A stretch of 64,000 nt of DNA. Source: Streptomyces coelicoflavus. GTDB taxonomy: Bacteria; Actinomycetota; Actinomycetes; Streptomycetales; Streptomycetaceae. The stretch covers positions 434,001 to 498,000 of the forward strand of contig NZ_BEWB01000008.1 in NCBI RefSeq assembly GCF_003112555.1. The letters are read 5' to 3'. Positions 41,060 to 56,300 of the stretch are shown one piece after another. The position numbers and the translations under genes are program-made. Numbering within the stretch: position 1 is the first letter of the stretch; every line of letters begins with the position of its first letter. Below the pieces are notes generated by a model. The model saw only the letters and a list, made by a program, of their open reading frames with translations, searched no databases and was not told where the DNA came from.

Positions 41060-41992
41060 TCAGGCCGCCGCCGCGGCGCGGAACGTGCTGGGGCTCTGGC
41101 CCCTGTGCCGTTTGAAGGCGGCGCTGAAGCCGAAGGCGTCGGCATAGCCGACGGACCTGGCGATCTGGGCGATGCTGAGGTCGCTGTCGGCCAGCAGTGC
41201 CTCGGCGTCGGCCATCCGGCATTCGGTGAGGTAGGCGAGGGGCGGGCGGCCCATCAGCTCGGTGAAGCGCTTGGCGAACAGCGCCCGGGAGACGCCCGCC
41301 CGACCGGCGAGTGAAGCCACCGTCCAGGACTCGGCGGGCCGGCCGTGGAAGGCGTGCAGGGCAGGGCCGAGGACCGGGTCGGCCAGGCCGCGGTACCAGC
41401 TGGGCGCGTCGGCACCGGCCTGGTCGAACCAGTTGCGCAGCGTGCAGACCAGGGCCCAGTCGAGGAGCCGGTCCATCAACGCCTGGGAACCGGCCGTGAG
41501 CCGCGCGGCGTCGGCTGCGGCCGCCTCCAGCCAGGTGCAGACCTCGACGTCCTCGTTGATGACCAGGACGGGGGGCAGGGTGCGCAGCAGCCGCTCGTGG
41601 CGGTGGCCCGAGGCACGGTACGCGCCCACGATCAGCGCGGTCGCCCCGTCCGGATCGGTGCCCCAGCGGATACCGCCGAGTTCCTGGGCGGTGCACTCGG
41701 GATCCGTGGTGAAGCACGCGATCTCGTACTCGGTGTGCGGGCGGTCGACCGTGGCCGGACGGTCGGCGAGAAGGAACGGCGCGGGACCGCGGACGAGAGC
41801 CGTGTCGCCCACGCCGACCGCCCGGCGGGTGCCGTCGGGCAGCAGCAGGGTGCCGCCGCCGCGCAGCACGCTGACCATGGTGAGCGGCGCGCCGTCGGTG
41901 AAGCGGATGGTCCAGGGCGCCGTCAGTACGGCGTGGCTGACGACCGAACCCTCGGCCCGGATGTCGCTCAGCAGTGAACTCAGGGGATCCAC
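41060..41992 (-). CDS. AraC family transcriptional regulator
   Basis: A 310-residue regulator with an N-terminal cupin-type sensor and a C-terminal double helix-turn-helix: VASLAGRAGVSRALFAKRF, then IAQIARSVGYADAFGFSAAF and KRHRGQSPSTFR. GTG 41992 is chosen from leaderless spacing to TAAGGT; upstream codons are Lys/Arg-rich and unlikely to be coding. It is divergent from the flavodoxin-fold oxidoreductase at 42106, its probable target. The 113-bp gap has an AT-rich stretch at 42007-42050. Confidence 0.9.
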   Translation of the reverse strand: MDPLSSLLSDIRAEGSVVSHAVLTAPWTIRFTDGAPLTMVSVLRGGGTLLLPDGTRRAVGVGDTALVRGPAPFLLADRPATVDRPHTEYEIACFTTDPECTAQELGGIRWGTDPDGATALIVGAYRASGHRHERLLRTLPPVLVINEDVEVCTWLEAAAADAARLTAGSQALMDRLLDWALVCTLRNWFDQAGADAPSWYRGLADPVLGPALHAFHGRPAESWTVASLAGRAGVSRALFAKRFTELMGRPPLAYLTECRMADAEALLADSDLSIAQIARSVGYADAFGFSAAFKRHRGQSPSTFRAAAAA

Positions 41993-42105
41993 ACCGGTCA
42001 CCTTAGACGATCTCTTATGTTTCTGAGACTTTCTCCCATGGATCATCTACACGGCCGCGGCTGTACTGGACTCGTCGCACTGACCGAGACCAGCCGGGAG
42101 ACACC

Positions 42106-42786
42106 GTGACGCAGCACAGCGGCAACGCCAGGACCGCCCTCGTGGTGGTCGCGCACCACCGCGCCGATTCCCTCACCGCGCACACCGCCCGTCGTACGGC
42201 CGACCGGCTCGTGGCCGCCGGATACCGTGTCGACCTGCTCGACCTGCACGCCGAGGGCTTCGACCCGCGGATGAACACGGCGGACCAGCCGGACTGGGGC
42301 GACCGGGAGAAGGCGTACTCGGACGAGGCACAGGCCCACATGCGGCGCGTTCTCGACGCCGACGTCGTCGTCGCCGTCTTCCCGGTGTACTGGCAGAGTG
42401 TGCCCGCCCTCCTCAAGGGCTGGATCGACCGGGTGTGGAACTACGGCTTCGCCTACGGCCGCAGCAAGCCCCGCCTGGCGGGCAAGCGCATGCTCTGGCT
42501 GGGCCTGGCCGGTGCCACCGCCGACGATCCGATCACCGAGGCGATGCACTCCCTGCTGGAGACCAGCCTCAGCGAGGGCATCGCCTACTACTGCGGCTTC
42601 TCCCACTCGGTGGTCGGTCTGCTCACCGACGCCGAGGACCGCCCGCAGCGCGTCGACGCCGAGGGCAACCTGCTGGTCGGCAACGCGGTCACGGGCGCCG
42701 AACGGGAGGCGCAGTACGCCGGCTTCGACCGCCGTGCGCGGGAGATCGTGGAGAAGTTCCTCGCCGCGGAGTCGCTGGCGGCCTGA
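42106..42786 (+). CDS. NAD(P)H oxidoreductase, flavodoxin fold (KefF/MdaB/NQO-like)
   Basis: A 226-residue FMN/FAD quinone reductase-like protein. The phosphate loop is VVVAHHRADSLTAHTARRTA, and FPVYWQSVPALLKGWIDRVW followed by NYGFAYG is the typical isoalloxazine and dimer contact. It probably reduces quinones or electrophiles in the cytosol. GTG 42106 follows GGGAG. Divergent from the AraC regulator, which likely induces it. Confidence 0.9.
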   Translation: MTQHSGNARTALVVVAHHRADSLTAHTARRTADRLVAAGYRVDLLDLHAEGFDPRMNTADQPDWGDREKAYSDEAQAHMRRVLDADVVVAVFPVYWQSVPALLKGWIDRVWNYGFAYGRSKPRLAGKRMLWLGLAGATADDPITEAMHSLLETSLSEGIAYYCGFSHSVVGLLTDAEDRPQRVDAEGNLLVGNAVTGAEREAQYAGFDRRAREIVEKFLAAESLAA

Positions 42787-42863
42787 CGGCCGGCACCCCC
42801 GGGCACGGGGGCGGAGCGGACCGCCGTCGTCCGTGTCTCGTACAGAGGCGCCGCCCCCGGAGA

Positions 42864-43709
42864 TCAGGCCTCGCCCGAGAGCAGGGCCACCATCCGCCGG
42901 GCCGTGGCCGTGTCGCGGGCGGCCGTGAACGGCAGGTCGTTGCCCCCGGTGATGCGGAAGGGCTCGCCCGTGCGGGTCAGGTGGGAGCCGCCCGCCTCCT
43001 CGACCAGCAGGAGACCGGCCGCGTGGTCCCACGCCGCCTCCCAGGAGAAGGCGGTGGCGTCGGACTCGCCCCTGGCGACCGCGAGGTACTCCAGGCCGGC
43101 CGAACCGCACGGGCGGGGAGCCACGCCCGGGGTGCGCAGGGCGAGCAGGTCGCGCTTCTGCTCGTCCGTCGTGTAGTCCGGGTGGGAGGTGGCCACCCGC
43201 AGCTCGCGGCCGGGCTCGGGCGGCCCGGCGTACAGCCGCTCACCGTCCAGGAAGGCGCCCTTCCCGCGCACGGCCGTGGCGAGCCGGTCGGTGGCGGGGG
43301 CGTAGGTCCAGGAGGCGTGCACCACGCCGTGCCGGGCGAGGGCCACCAGCGTGCAGAAGCCCTCCTCGCCGCGCACGAACTGCCGGGTCCCGTCGACCGG
43401 GTCGATGATCCACACCGGTGCTTCGCCGCGTATCGCCCCGTACGACGCCGGGTTCGCGTGCACCGCCTCCTCGCCGACCACCACCGAGCCCGGCAGCAGG
43501 CCGGCCAGGATCTCCGTCAGGTACAGCTCGGCCCTGCGGTCGGCGTCGGTGACCAGGTCGTGCGGGCCGGCCTTCTGGTCCACCTCGTGTGCCGCGAGCC
43601 GGCGCCAGCGCGGCATGATCTCCTGGGCGGCGGCCTTGCGGACGGCCGCCTCCACCTCGTCGGTGTGCCGGGCGAGAAACTCGTCGATGGTTTCGTTGTT
43701 CTCGATCAT
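42864..43709 (-). CDS. inositol monophosphatase family protein
   Basis: A 281-residue Mg-dependent phosphatase. Metal ligands are in VVGEEAVH (GEE) and IIDPVDGTRQFVRGEEGF (DPVDGT), with the third motif SWEAAWDHAAGLLLVEEAGG (WDHAAG). HisN histidinol phosphatases and CysQ-like enzymes share these, so the substrate is open. ATG 43709 with GGAG only 2 nt before. Confidence 0.9.
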   Translation of the reverse strand: MIENNETIDEFLARHTDEVEAAVRKAAAQEIMPRWRRLAAHEVDQKAGPHDLVTDADRRAELYLTEILAGLLPGSVVVGEEAVHANPASYGAIRGEAPVWIIDPVDGTRQFVRGEEGFCTLVALARHGVVHASWTYAPATDRLATAVRGKGAFLDGERLYAGPPEPGRELRVATSHPDYTTDEQKRDLLALRTPGVAPRPCGSAGLEYLAVARGESDATAFSWEAAWDHAAGLLLVEEAGGSHLTRTGEPFRITGGNDLPFTAARDTATARRMVALLSGEA

Positions 43710-43837
43710 GGCTCCATGAGAGCACGCACCACTGACAATCCCCACCCGGATGGTGTACTCCGGGTGGAATCGACACGAACACCCGGTGCGCGCGTGCGGG
43801 GGCGGGGGCGGGCGCGCGGCCCGGCGTGCGGCGCCGG

Positions 43838-45697
43838 TCAGCGGCCCACCGCGTAGCCCTGCATGCCGCGCGGGTTCGCCGCCGCCGACAGCACACCCGT
43901 GGCCGGGTCGCGGGCGACGGCGCACAGACGGCCCTCCGACCACGCCTCCCCCACCGTCACGTCGTGCCCGCGGCGCCGCAGCTCCTCGACGACCTCCGCC
44001 GGCATGCGGGACTCCACGGTGACCGAGCCCGCCCGCATGCCGCGGGGGAAGAAGGAGCCGGGGAAGCTGTCGTTGTGCCAGTTCGGGGCGTCGATCGCGC
44101 CCTGGAGGTCGAGGCCGCCGCGCACCCGCGCGCGCAGCGCGACGGCCAGGAAGAAGTGCGTCTGCCACTGGTCCTGCTGGTCGCCGCCGGGGGTGCCGAA
44201 GGCCATGACCGGCACCCCGTCGCGCAGGGCAATGGACGGCGTGAGCGTGGTGCGCGGGCGGCGGCCCGGCGTGAGCGAGTTGGGCAGGCCCTCCTCCAGC
44301 CAGGTCATCTGGAGCCGGGTGCCGAGCGGGAAGCCCAGTTCGGGCACGACCGGGTTGGACTGGAGCCAGCCGCCGCTGGGCGTGGCCGAGACCATGTTGC
44401 CCCAGCGGTCCACGATGTCGAGGTGGCAGGTGTCGCCGCGGGTGCCCCCGTCGGCGGCGACGTCCGGTTCGCCCGGCACCGGGGACGTCGGGCTCTTGGC
44501 GACCGTCGGCTCGCCGACCCCCAGGGCGTCGAGGCCCTCCCCCTCCACGGCCGCGCCGAGGGCGTGCGCGCTGAGCCGCGGGGCGCGCCCGCCGGGTGCG
44601 CCGGGCCGCAGCTCGAAGGACGCCTTGCCGCCGACGAGTTGCCGCCGCTCGGCGTTGTACTCCGGCGACAGCAGCTCGTCGAGCGGCAACCGGTCGGCGC
44701 CGTCCGCGTCGCCGTACCAGGCCTCCCGGTCGGCCATGGCGAGCTTGCAGCCCTCGACCAGCAGGTGGACGTAGTCTGCGGAGCCGTGAGCGGGCAGCTC
44801 GGGCGGGAGCAGCGCCAACTGCTGGAGCAGGACCGGGCCCTGGCTCCAGGGACCGGCCTTGCACAGGGTCCAGCCGTTCCAGTCGTACGTCGCGGGCGCC
44901 TCGTAGTGGGCGGACCAGCCGGCGAGGTCGGCGGCGGTCAGGGTGCCGGTGTGGCGCTCACCGCTGGTGTCCAGGGTGGGCCGCCCGGCCTGCCGGACGA
45001 GGGCCTCGGCTATGAAGCCGGAGCGCCAGATCTCCCGCGCCGCGTCGATCTCCGCCTCGCGGTCCCACTCCCGGCTCCCCTGCCGTTCCCCGGCGCCGGA
45101 GGCCTCGGCGAGCAGCCGCTGCCAGGTGGCGGCGAGGGCGGGGTTGCGCAGCAGCTCGCCGGGGCGGGTCGGGCGGCCGTCCGGCAGGTAGACGTCGGCG
45201 GACGTCGTCCATTCCGTCTCGAACAGTTCACGGACGGTCTCGACGGTCTCCGCGACGCGCTCCACGGGCGCGTGCCCGTGCTCGGCGTAGTCGATGGCGT
45301 ACTTCAGCACGTCGGCCAGTGACTTGGTGCCGTGGTCGCGCAGCAGGAGCAGCCAGGCGTCGAAGGCACCGGGCACGGCGGCGGCGAGCGGTCCGGTGCC
45401 GGGGACGAGCTCGAGTCCGAGTCCCTTGTAGTGCGCCACCGTCGCCCCGGCCGGCGCCACACCCTGCCCGCACAGCACCCGCACCTCGCCGCCCGCCGGC
45501 GCGAGCAGGATCGGCACCTCTCCGGCGGGCCCGTTGAGGTGCGGCTCGACGACGTGCAGCACGAAGGCTCCGGCCACGGCGGCGTCGTAGGCGTTGCCGC
45601 CGTCCTCCAGCACCGCCATGGCCGACTGCGAGGCCAGCCAGTGGGTGGAGGACACCATGCCGAAGGTGCCCTGGAGGGTGGGGCGGGTGGTGAACAT
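43838..45697 (-). CDS. gamma-glutamyltransferase family protein
   Basis: A 619-residue Ntn hydrolase that should self-cleave at Thr423 (GDTCHLDIVDRWGN), exposing the catalytic threonine. Further signatures are STHWLASQSAMAVLEDGGNA at the N-terminus, DRWGNMVSATPSGGW, and FGTPGGDQQDQWQTHFF. No signal peptide is evident, so it may be cytoplasmic, acting on glutathione-like or cephalosporin-type amides. ATG 45697 follows GGTGAGA; GTG 45709 is an alternative. It directly follows the recombinase remnant. Confidence 0.9.
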   Translation of the reverse strand: MFTTRPTLQGTFGMVSSTHWLASQSAMAVLEDGGNAYDAAVAGAFVLHVVEPHLNGPAGEVPILLAPAGGEVRVLCGQGVAPAGATVAHYKGLGLELVPGTGPLAAAVPGAFDAWLLLLRDHGTKSLADVLKYAIDYAEHGHAPVERVAETVETVRELFETEWTTSADVYLPDGRPTRPGELLRNPALAATWQRLLAEASGAGERQGSREWDREAEIDAAREIWRSGFIAEALVRQAGRPTLDTSGERHTGTLTAADLAGWSAHYEAPATYDWNGWTLCKAGPWSQGPVLLQQLALLPPELPAHGSADYVHLLVEGCKLAMADREAWYGDADGADRLPLDELLSPEYNAERRQLVGGKASFELRPGAPGGRAPRLSAHALGAAVEGEGLDALGVGEPTVAKSPTSPVPGEPDVAADGGTRGDTCHLDIVDRWGNMVSATPSGGWLQSNPVVPELGFPLGTRLQMTWLEEGLPNSLTPGRRPRTTLTPSIALRDGVPVMAFGTPGGDQQDQWQTHFFLAVALRARVRGGLDLQGAIDAPNWHNDSFPGSFFPRGMRAGSVTVESRMPAEVVEELRRRGHDVTVGEAWSEGRLCAVARDPATGVLSAAANPRGMQGYAVGR

Positions 45698-45746
45698 ACG
45701 GGCTCTCACCTCGCTGTTTACGCGCGTCGGACGGTCGCATCTCCAC

Positions 45747-47015
45747 TCAGGATCGGGCCTGGGGAGAATCTGGGGAGTTTGGGCCGGAACTCTCCTCCGC
45801 CCGCTCCCCCAGCAGGCTATCGATTGCCCTGCGCCCCTTCTTCCCCGCCTCCGGCATGAAGTGCGCGTAGTGATCGAGCGTGATGGTCGGCGATGAATGC
45901 CCCAACCACTTGGCGAGGGTGACGACCGACTCTCCTGCCTCCAGCACGAGGGATGCGTACGTGTGCCTCAACACATGGAACCCATCCTTCGGCGCCGCTT
46001 GCCACTGCCAAGGTTTCGCCCCCTTGACACGCGGAGGGATGACACCTGCCCTGGCCAGAGCAGGCTTCCAGATCTCGGTGTTCCACGTGTTGGCTGCGAT
46101 CGCGTTCCCGTACTTCGTTGTCAGTACGAGGCCGAACTTCTTCCGCTCCCTGTCCGATTCAGGACCGCCCCAGGGAAGCTCGACCTTGTCACCGGGGTAT
46201 GCCCTGGCATGCTTCACCAACTCGTCGGCCACGGAACGCGGCATGTCCGCAACGCGGGTTTTGCCACCCTTTGGAAGGGTAAAGTACTTCCGACCATTGA
46301 CTATTTGCACCTGACGTCGGACGTGGAGGACTCCGCGCGCGTGGTCCACGTCCTCCATGCTCAGGCCAAACACTTCCCCCTGACGCAGACCGCACCCCAA
46401 CCCAAGAATTACCGCTATACGGTGCCTCTGGCTGATCTCATCACGCACGCTCCGTGCCAGCGCCTCAGGCCACGCCTCGCGACGCTCATCAGGCAGTTTC
46501 GGCCATCGGACCGACTTGGACCTCATCGGGTTCCGAGCAAGACGCTTGTCATCAACCGCTGTCTCCAGGACGCTCGACAGCGTCGAGAGGATGCTGCGGG
46601 CGTACTGCGGCGAGCACGAGGATTCGAGCCTGACTATGTAGGCACGAAGCTCGGCCGCAGACACCTCGTTCAGCGATGCATCGCCCAGGTGCGGTATCAC
46701 GTGTAGCCGAATCCGCTCATCGATGCCCTTGCGCGTCTTGGCCTCACCACGCACACCCGGCATCCAGTACCGCTCGACGTATTCAGCGACGGTTAGGGAG
46801 CCGTCCCGTGGATCGACGAACTCGCCGCGCTCCTGGTCGGTACTTGATCGCCGGAGCCACGCCTTGGCGTCCACCTTTAGCAGACCCGGCGTCCGTTCTG
46901 CGAGCAGACCGATGACCCTGCTGGTGTAGGCGTGGGCGGTGGACTCGCTGATCCCGAACCCGCCAGCGATCTTCGCCAGGGTGGTGTGCTCTCGCAGATA
47001 GACCAGCGCCACCAT
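45747..47015 (-). CDS. tyrosine recombinase/integrase, N-terminus replaced by a transposase fragment
   Basis: A 422-residue frame. From about residue 49 (DAKAWLRRSSTDQERGEFVD) it is an actinobacterial phage/ICE-type integrase: SAM-like core-binding domain, then a catalytic domain with Arg (GCGLRQGEVFGL), Lys (KGGKTRVADMP), His-x-x-Arg (HVLRHTYAS), His (LGHSSPTITL) and Tyr (DHYAHFMPEAG), all intact. Residues 1-48 instead match an IS5-family transposase start. The usual N-terminal arm-binding domain is missing, so activity is doubtful though the frame is uninterrupted. Lower GC than neighbours. Confidence 0.85.
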   Translation of the reverse strand: MVALVYLREHTTLAKIAGGFGISESTAHAYTSRVIGLLAERTPGLLKVDAKAWLRRSSTDQERGEFVDPRDGSLTVAEYVERYWMPGVRGEAKTRKGIDERIRLHVIPHLGDASLNEVSAAELRAYIVRLESSCSPQYARSILSTLSSVLETAVDDKRLARNPMRSKSVRWPKLPDERREAWPEALARSVRDEISQRHRIAVILGLGCGLRQGEVFGLSMEDVDHARGVLHVRRQVQIVNGRKYFTLPKGGKTRVADMPRSVADELVKHARAYPGDKVELPWGGPESDRERKKFGLVLTTKYGNAIAANTWNTEIWKPALARAGVIPPRVKGAKPWQWQAAPKDGFHVLRHTYASLVLEAGESVVTLAKWLGHSSPTITLDHYAHFMPEAGKKGRRAIDSLLGERAEESSGPNSPDSPQARS

Positions 47016-47132
47016 CGCGCGATGCGACGGGCGGAGCTTTCATCGCCGATCACCCTCGCGGGTGACGATCAGCATGGTCACCCACTCCACGAGCGCATGA
47101 GGCAGGTCGAGTGCGGCAGGATAGATGACCAA
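46872..47132 (-). pseudogene. IS5-family transposase 5' fragment with internal stop
   Basis: The frame LVIYPAALDLPHALVEWVTM, then LIVTREGDRR, a TGA at 47042-47040, then KLRPSHRAMVALVYLREHTT and LAKIAGGFGISESTAHAYTS is the N-terminal part of a common Streptomyces IS5-type transposase. The TGA stands where homologues have a Cys codon. After ...PGLLKV (46872) the frame passes directly into integrase sequence. The catalytic DDE part is absent. Confidence 0.75.
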
Positions 47133-47504
47133 CGAGGCCCCCGAGCAGCGTGATTGAGACGTCAGACATCTCGATCAACAGCCCGGGGGCCTCGCCCGTT
47201 GCGGCTCACGGCCATCACCCGATCGGTGGCCACATCGAAGAAGCTCAGTGAGGACCTGGCCGATCAGTACGTTCGGCCAGTTCTCGGGTTCCATGACAAC
47301 GAAAACGTCCCGGGCTGCGCCGTTACCTCCCACCATGTAGGCAACCTTCGCCACCGGAACCGCGAGGGCCAGCGCCAGAGTGCACACCGTTTCAGTGACG
47401 GGCTCTTCAGCCCGCGGCCCTCGTTCGTGACGAAGCAGCGGCCTCGCCTCGTTCCCACTCTTGGCAAGGTCCTTTGAGCGGCACAGTCCAGCCGCGGTCA
47501 TCAC

Positions 47505-47695
47505 ACCCCCGACGGACGGACCTGTGGAGTCGGCCACCTCTTCCTGGAGGACGGCATCCGAGCCGTGCGGGAACTGGCCGATCACCTCGTCGCCAGCAGG
47601 CACCAGAGACACACGACGACATGGCCGTGCTGATTCTCCGTTACGACGGAATGCGGGTCCGACCGATCCGGGCCGGGTGGGCGGTATGGCGTCTC
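47505..47695 (+). pseudogene. SpoIIE/PP2C-type phosphatase remnant, frameshifted
   Basis: Three reading frames in order carry one family sequence: TDGPVES, then HLFLEDGIRAVRELADHLVA (frame from 47532), then HDDMAVLILRYDGMRVRPIR and AGWAVWRL (frame from 47612). TDG-x-VE and HDD-x-AVL are the metal-binding motifs of SpoIIE-type phosphatases, and the VRPIRA-W-VWRL linker normally leads to a histidine-kinase-like ATPase domain, which is missing. At least two frameshifts show decay. Confidence 0.65.
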
Positions 47696-47875
47696 GACAT
47701 CGTGCTCGCACCGCGGGAGGAGGGCGGTGTCCCTCCTGATTCGCGGCGCGATGCAGGTGCCGACGGTCGTCAGGTCTGACCCAAGTGAGGACATCTGCCG
47801 CCGCTACCGAGGCATCAAACCAGCAACATGTTGCCTGTCGTGGGCCGGAAGGGCTTCCAGCGCACACGGAACAAT

Positions 47876-47912
47876 GCCCTGTTTGTTGCCGGGTTCCGGC
47901 AACAAACAGGGC
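47876..47912. terminator. perfect 17-bp inverted repeat
   Basis: GCCCTGTTTGTTGCCGG and its exact complement are separated by 3 nt. It lies 50 bp past the stop of the amylopullulanase gene and would terminate or protect that transcript; no T-run follows. Confidence 0.7.
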
Positions 47913-47961
47913 AGAGTCCTGTGTCACGTGTCGCCCTCTGTCTCCGGCGACGCCTCTGTCA

Positions 47962-53303
<5,342 letters not shown>

Positions 53304-53307
<4 letters not shown>

Positions 53308-56300
53308 CTGGTCGAACCCTTCTGGACCTGCTGAGGCGTGGAGAACAGTGCTGTCACGCTCGTTGCACCCAACAGAGCTCCGTTGTCGGAACGTTGGGTG
53401 GCGATGAGCTGCTTGGCCCGGCGTGCTTCGGGGATGCGGTCGCGGTCGCGCGGGTCGATGGAGAACGCCGTGGTGTCGGCGAGTTCGGGGTGCGCCGCCT
53501 GCTGAGCCGCGCTCAGCTCGGTGGGGACGAGACGTAGCCACTGCCCTTCGTCGGACAGGACGCCGTCCCGCAGAGTCAGACCCCCGTCCGCGGCGTAGAC
53601 GAGTTGCTGGGCGGCGACGCCCGTGCCGGTGCCGTGCCACACGACGGTGTTCTCGTCGATCCAAGTGGCCGCGGAGGCCGCGGGATCGAGATCCATCGGG
53701 AAGGCACCGCCGAGGGACGGCGTCAGATAGGGCGCCTCGCCCGCGACGCGCCACACCTCGTGGCCGTACAAGGAGAAGACAAGTGCCTCGTCGGCCGGGA
53801 CGTCCTTTTCTTCCTTCTTGTGGAAGACGTAGCTCAGGGAAGGCGCACCCGCTTTGAGAGGCACTTCGAATACGAGACCGTAGGCGTCGCGGCGTACCGG
53901 TTGGATCGGTTCGTTCCACTCGGACGGGTTCGCGGCTCCGGTCCAGGTGTGCAAGCCCCAGCCGGCGTAGTCGCCGTCCGGACGGTGGTAGTGGAGGACG
54001 GCCTTCGTCGTGTCCTGAGGTGAATAGGCGTCCGCGGGACGGACGGCGTCCACGAGGTCCGAGTTCTCCTTCGTCCATACCTCACCGGCCGCGGCGACGT
54101 CCACGACACGCTCGGCGCCTTCGGGTTTACCGTCACGCTCGACCGTGAATCGGATCTTCCCGGTCCCCTCCGCGGGGCTGAGCCATGCGAACGCTCCGTA
54201 GGCGTCCCGTCCCGAGAAGTCGGCGGTGGTCCCGTTCGCGGTGTGAAGCGTCAGGCCGGTGTAGTCGCCGTCGGCGCGGTGGTAGTGCACGACGACGTGG
54301 CGGCGTTCGGCCGTCGGCTTCTTCAGCGTCGGTGCCTGCCCCGTCACGGTGTCGGCGAGTGTGCTCGCGGTGCGGCCGGCACGGTCGACCACCACGGCCT
54401 TGTAGCGCAGAGGCGTCCCGGCTGCCACCGAGTCGGGGATCTTCTGCGTGAACTTGTACGGAGCGTGGTCGGCGGAACCGAGAGTCTGCCATCTGCCGTT
54501 GCCCACCTGGGCGGCCAGGACGACCCGCGCACCCGCCGTCCGCCCCGGATCCGCCGAGATCGTCACCGTGCCCGTGGCACCCGCCTCCGGCACCTCCAGC
54601 GACACCGACGGCCGCACCGACGGCCGCTTCAGCTTGTTCTGCGCACGCAGCACCACCGACGACAAAGCCGGCACCGTCACCTCGATGCGCCCGTCCTTCG
54701 CCCGCACCTTGCCCGAACCGCCGTACAGGAACCGGAACTTGCCCGACCCACGACTCTCCACCGGCAGCTCGACCGTCTTCGCCGCACTCGCGTTGTTGAC
54801 CGCGACGACATACTCCCGGCCACCCCCCGTGCGCGAGAACGCGTACACGGAATCCTTCGCGTACAGCTCCTTCTGCACCCCGTCCGCCAACGCCGGATTC
54901 GCCTTGCGCAGCTTCGACAACGCCGCGATCGACCGGTACAGCGGATGCCGCACGTCATACGCGTCACTCGCATGCGTACGCTCCGTACCGATCTCGTCGT
55001 CGTCCAGGTAGTCCGCCACCTTCGACGCGAACATCGACTGACGACCGTAGACGTCGTCCCCGGCGCCGGTGAAGCCCTGCTCGTCACCGGAGTAGATCAC
55101 CGGGTTGCCCCGCGACAGGAACATCAACTCGTGCGCCAGCCGGTCCCGCCGCAACAGTTCCGCATCCCCGGCCCCCGGATGATCGGACTTCAGGAAGAAG
55201 CCGATACGGCCCATGTCATGGCTGCCGAGAAACGTGACCTGGCTGTACGCGTTCGTCTTGTCCGTGGTGTACCGGTAGTCCTGCGCGAAGACGGTGGCCA
55301 GGTCACCGGCGGGGCCGCCTCGTGAGGCATAGTTGCGGATGGCGGACTGGAGCGGGAAGTCGAGAGTTCCGTCGAGGCGGCCCTCGGTGAGGTAGGGAGC
55401 GGTGATGGCCGGGTCGGCGGAGAACGCCTCGGCGAACAAGAAGAAGTCCTCACGGCCCTTCTTCGCGGCGTAGGCGTCGAGTGCCGTGGCCCACTGCGTC
55501 CAGAATTCCATGTTGACGTTCTTGGCGGTGTCCACGCGGAAACCGTCGACGTCGAAGTCGTCGACCCACTTCTCGTAGATCTTCTCCATGCCCTGGACGA
55601 CCTCGGGCCGCTCGGTCCACAGATCGTCCAGGCCGTAGAAGTCGCCGTACAGCGCGCTCTCGCCGGCGAAGGTCGAGTCGCCGCGGTTGTGGTACATCGT
55701 CGGGTCGTTCAGCCACTCGGGAACCATCTCGCCGGTGTTCTCCGGCGTGTACGGGAAGGAGTCCCGGTCGACCTTCGACATGGCCTCGGCGTCGTCGAAG
55801 GGCCGGCCCGACGCGTCCAGGTACGGGTAGGCGCCCTTGCTCCGGTAGCCGTACTTCTTCTCCGCGTAGTCGACGGTGTCGGCGGTGTGATTGGTGATGA
55901 CGTCGAAGTAGACCTTCATACCCTTGGCATGGGCCTTGGAGATGAGGTCGGTGAGATCGCGTTCCGAACCGAAGTGCGGGTCGACGCTGGTGAAGTCGGT
56001 GACGGCGTAGCCATGATAGGAGGCGGTCTTCTTGCCGCCCCGTTCCAGCACCGTCTTGTTGCGGAACACGGGCGTGAGCCAGATCGCGGTGGTGCCTAGT
56101 CCCTTGATGTAGTCGAGCCTGCGCGTGATGCCCTTGAGGTCGCCGCCCTGGTAGAAGTTCTTGTCCGTCGGGTCGTAGCCCGTGCTGTAGCGGTCGCCGC
56201 TGAGGCCTCCTCGGTCGTTGGACGGGTCTGCGTTCGCGAAGCGGTCCGGCATGAGGAGGTAGAACTGTTCCCTGCTCACTGAAGGGCGTGCGGGCTGCGC

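Larger units (their letters stand above)
47133..47961. other. gene-poor scar region, mostly unassigned
   Basis: No intact gene is convincing here. Composition is less GC-rich than the neighbours. It holds the SpoIIE remnant (47505-47695) and a long perfect hairpin (47876-47912). A minus-strand 250-codon frame covers 47175-47927, but its first half is antisense to the SpoIIE remnant. Its C-terminal part (for example GNGAARDVFVVMEPENWPNV) is not recognisable. Confidence 0.6.

Noticed and set aside
45697..45746. tRNA gene or attB site next to the integrase
   Set aside because: No cloverleaf or tRNA 3' end is visible here, and I found no direct repeat matching the far end of the scar by eye.
47175..47927. 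Minus-strand 250-codon frame as a hypothetical gene
   Set aside because: Its first half is antisense to the SpoIIE remnant, it starts inside the 17-bp hairpin, and no domain is recognisable. Left as unassigned sequence.
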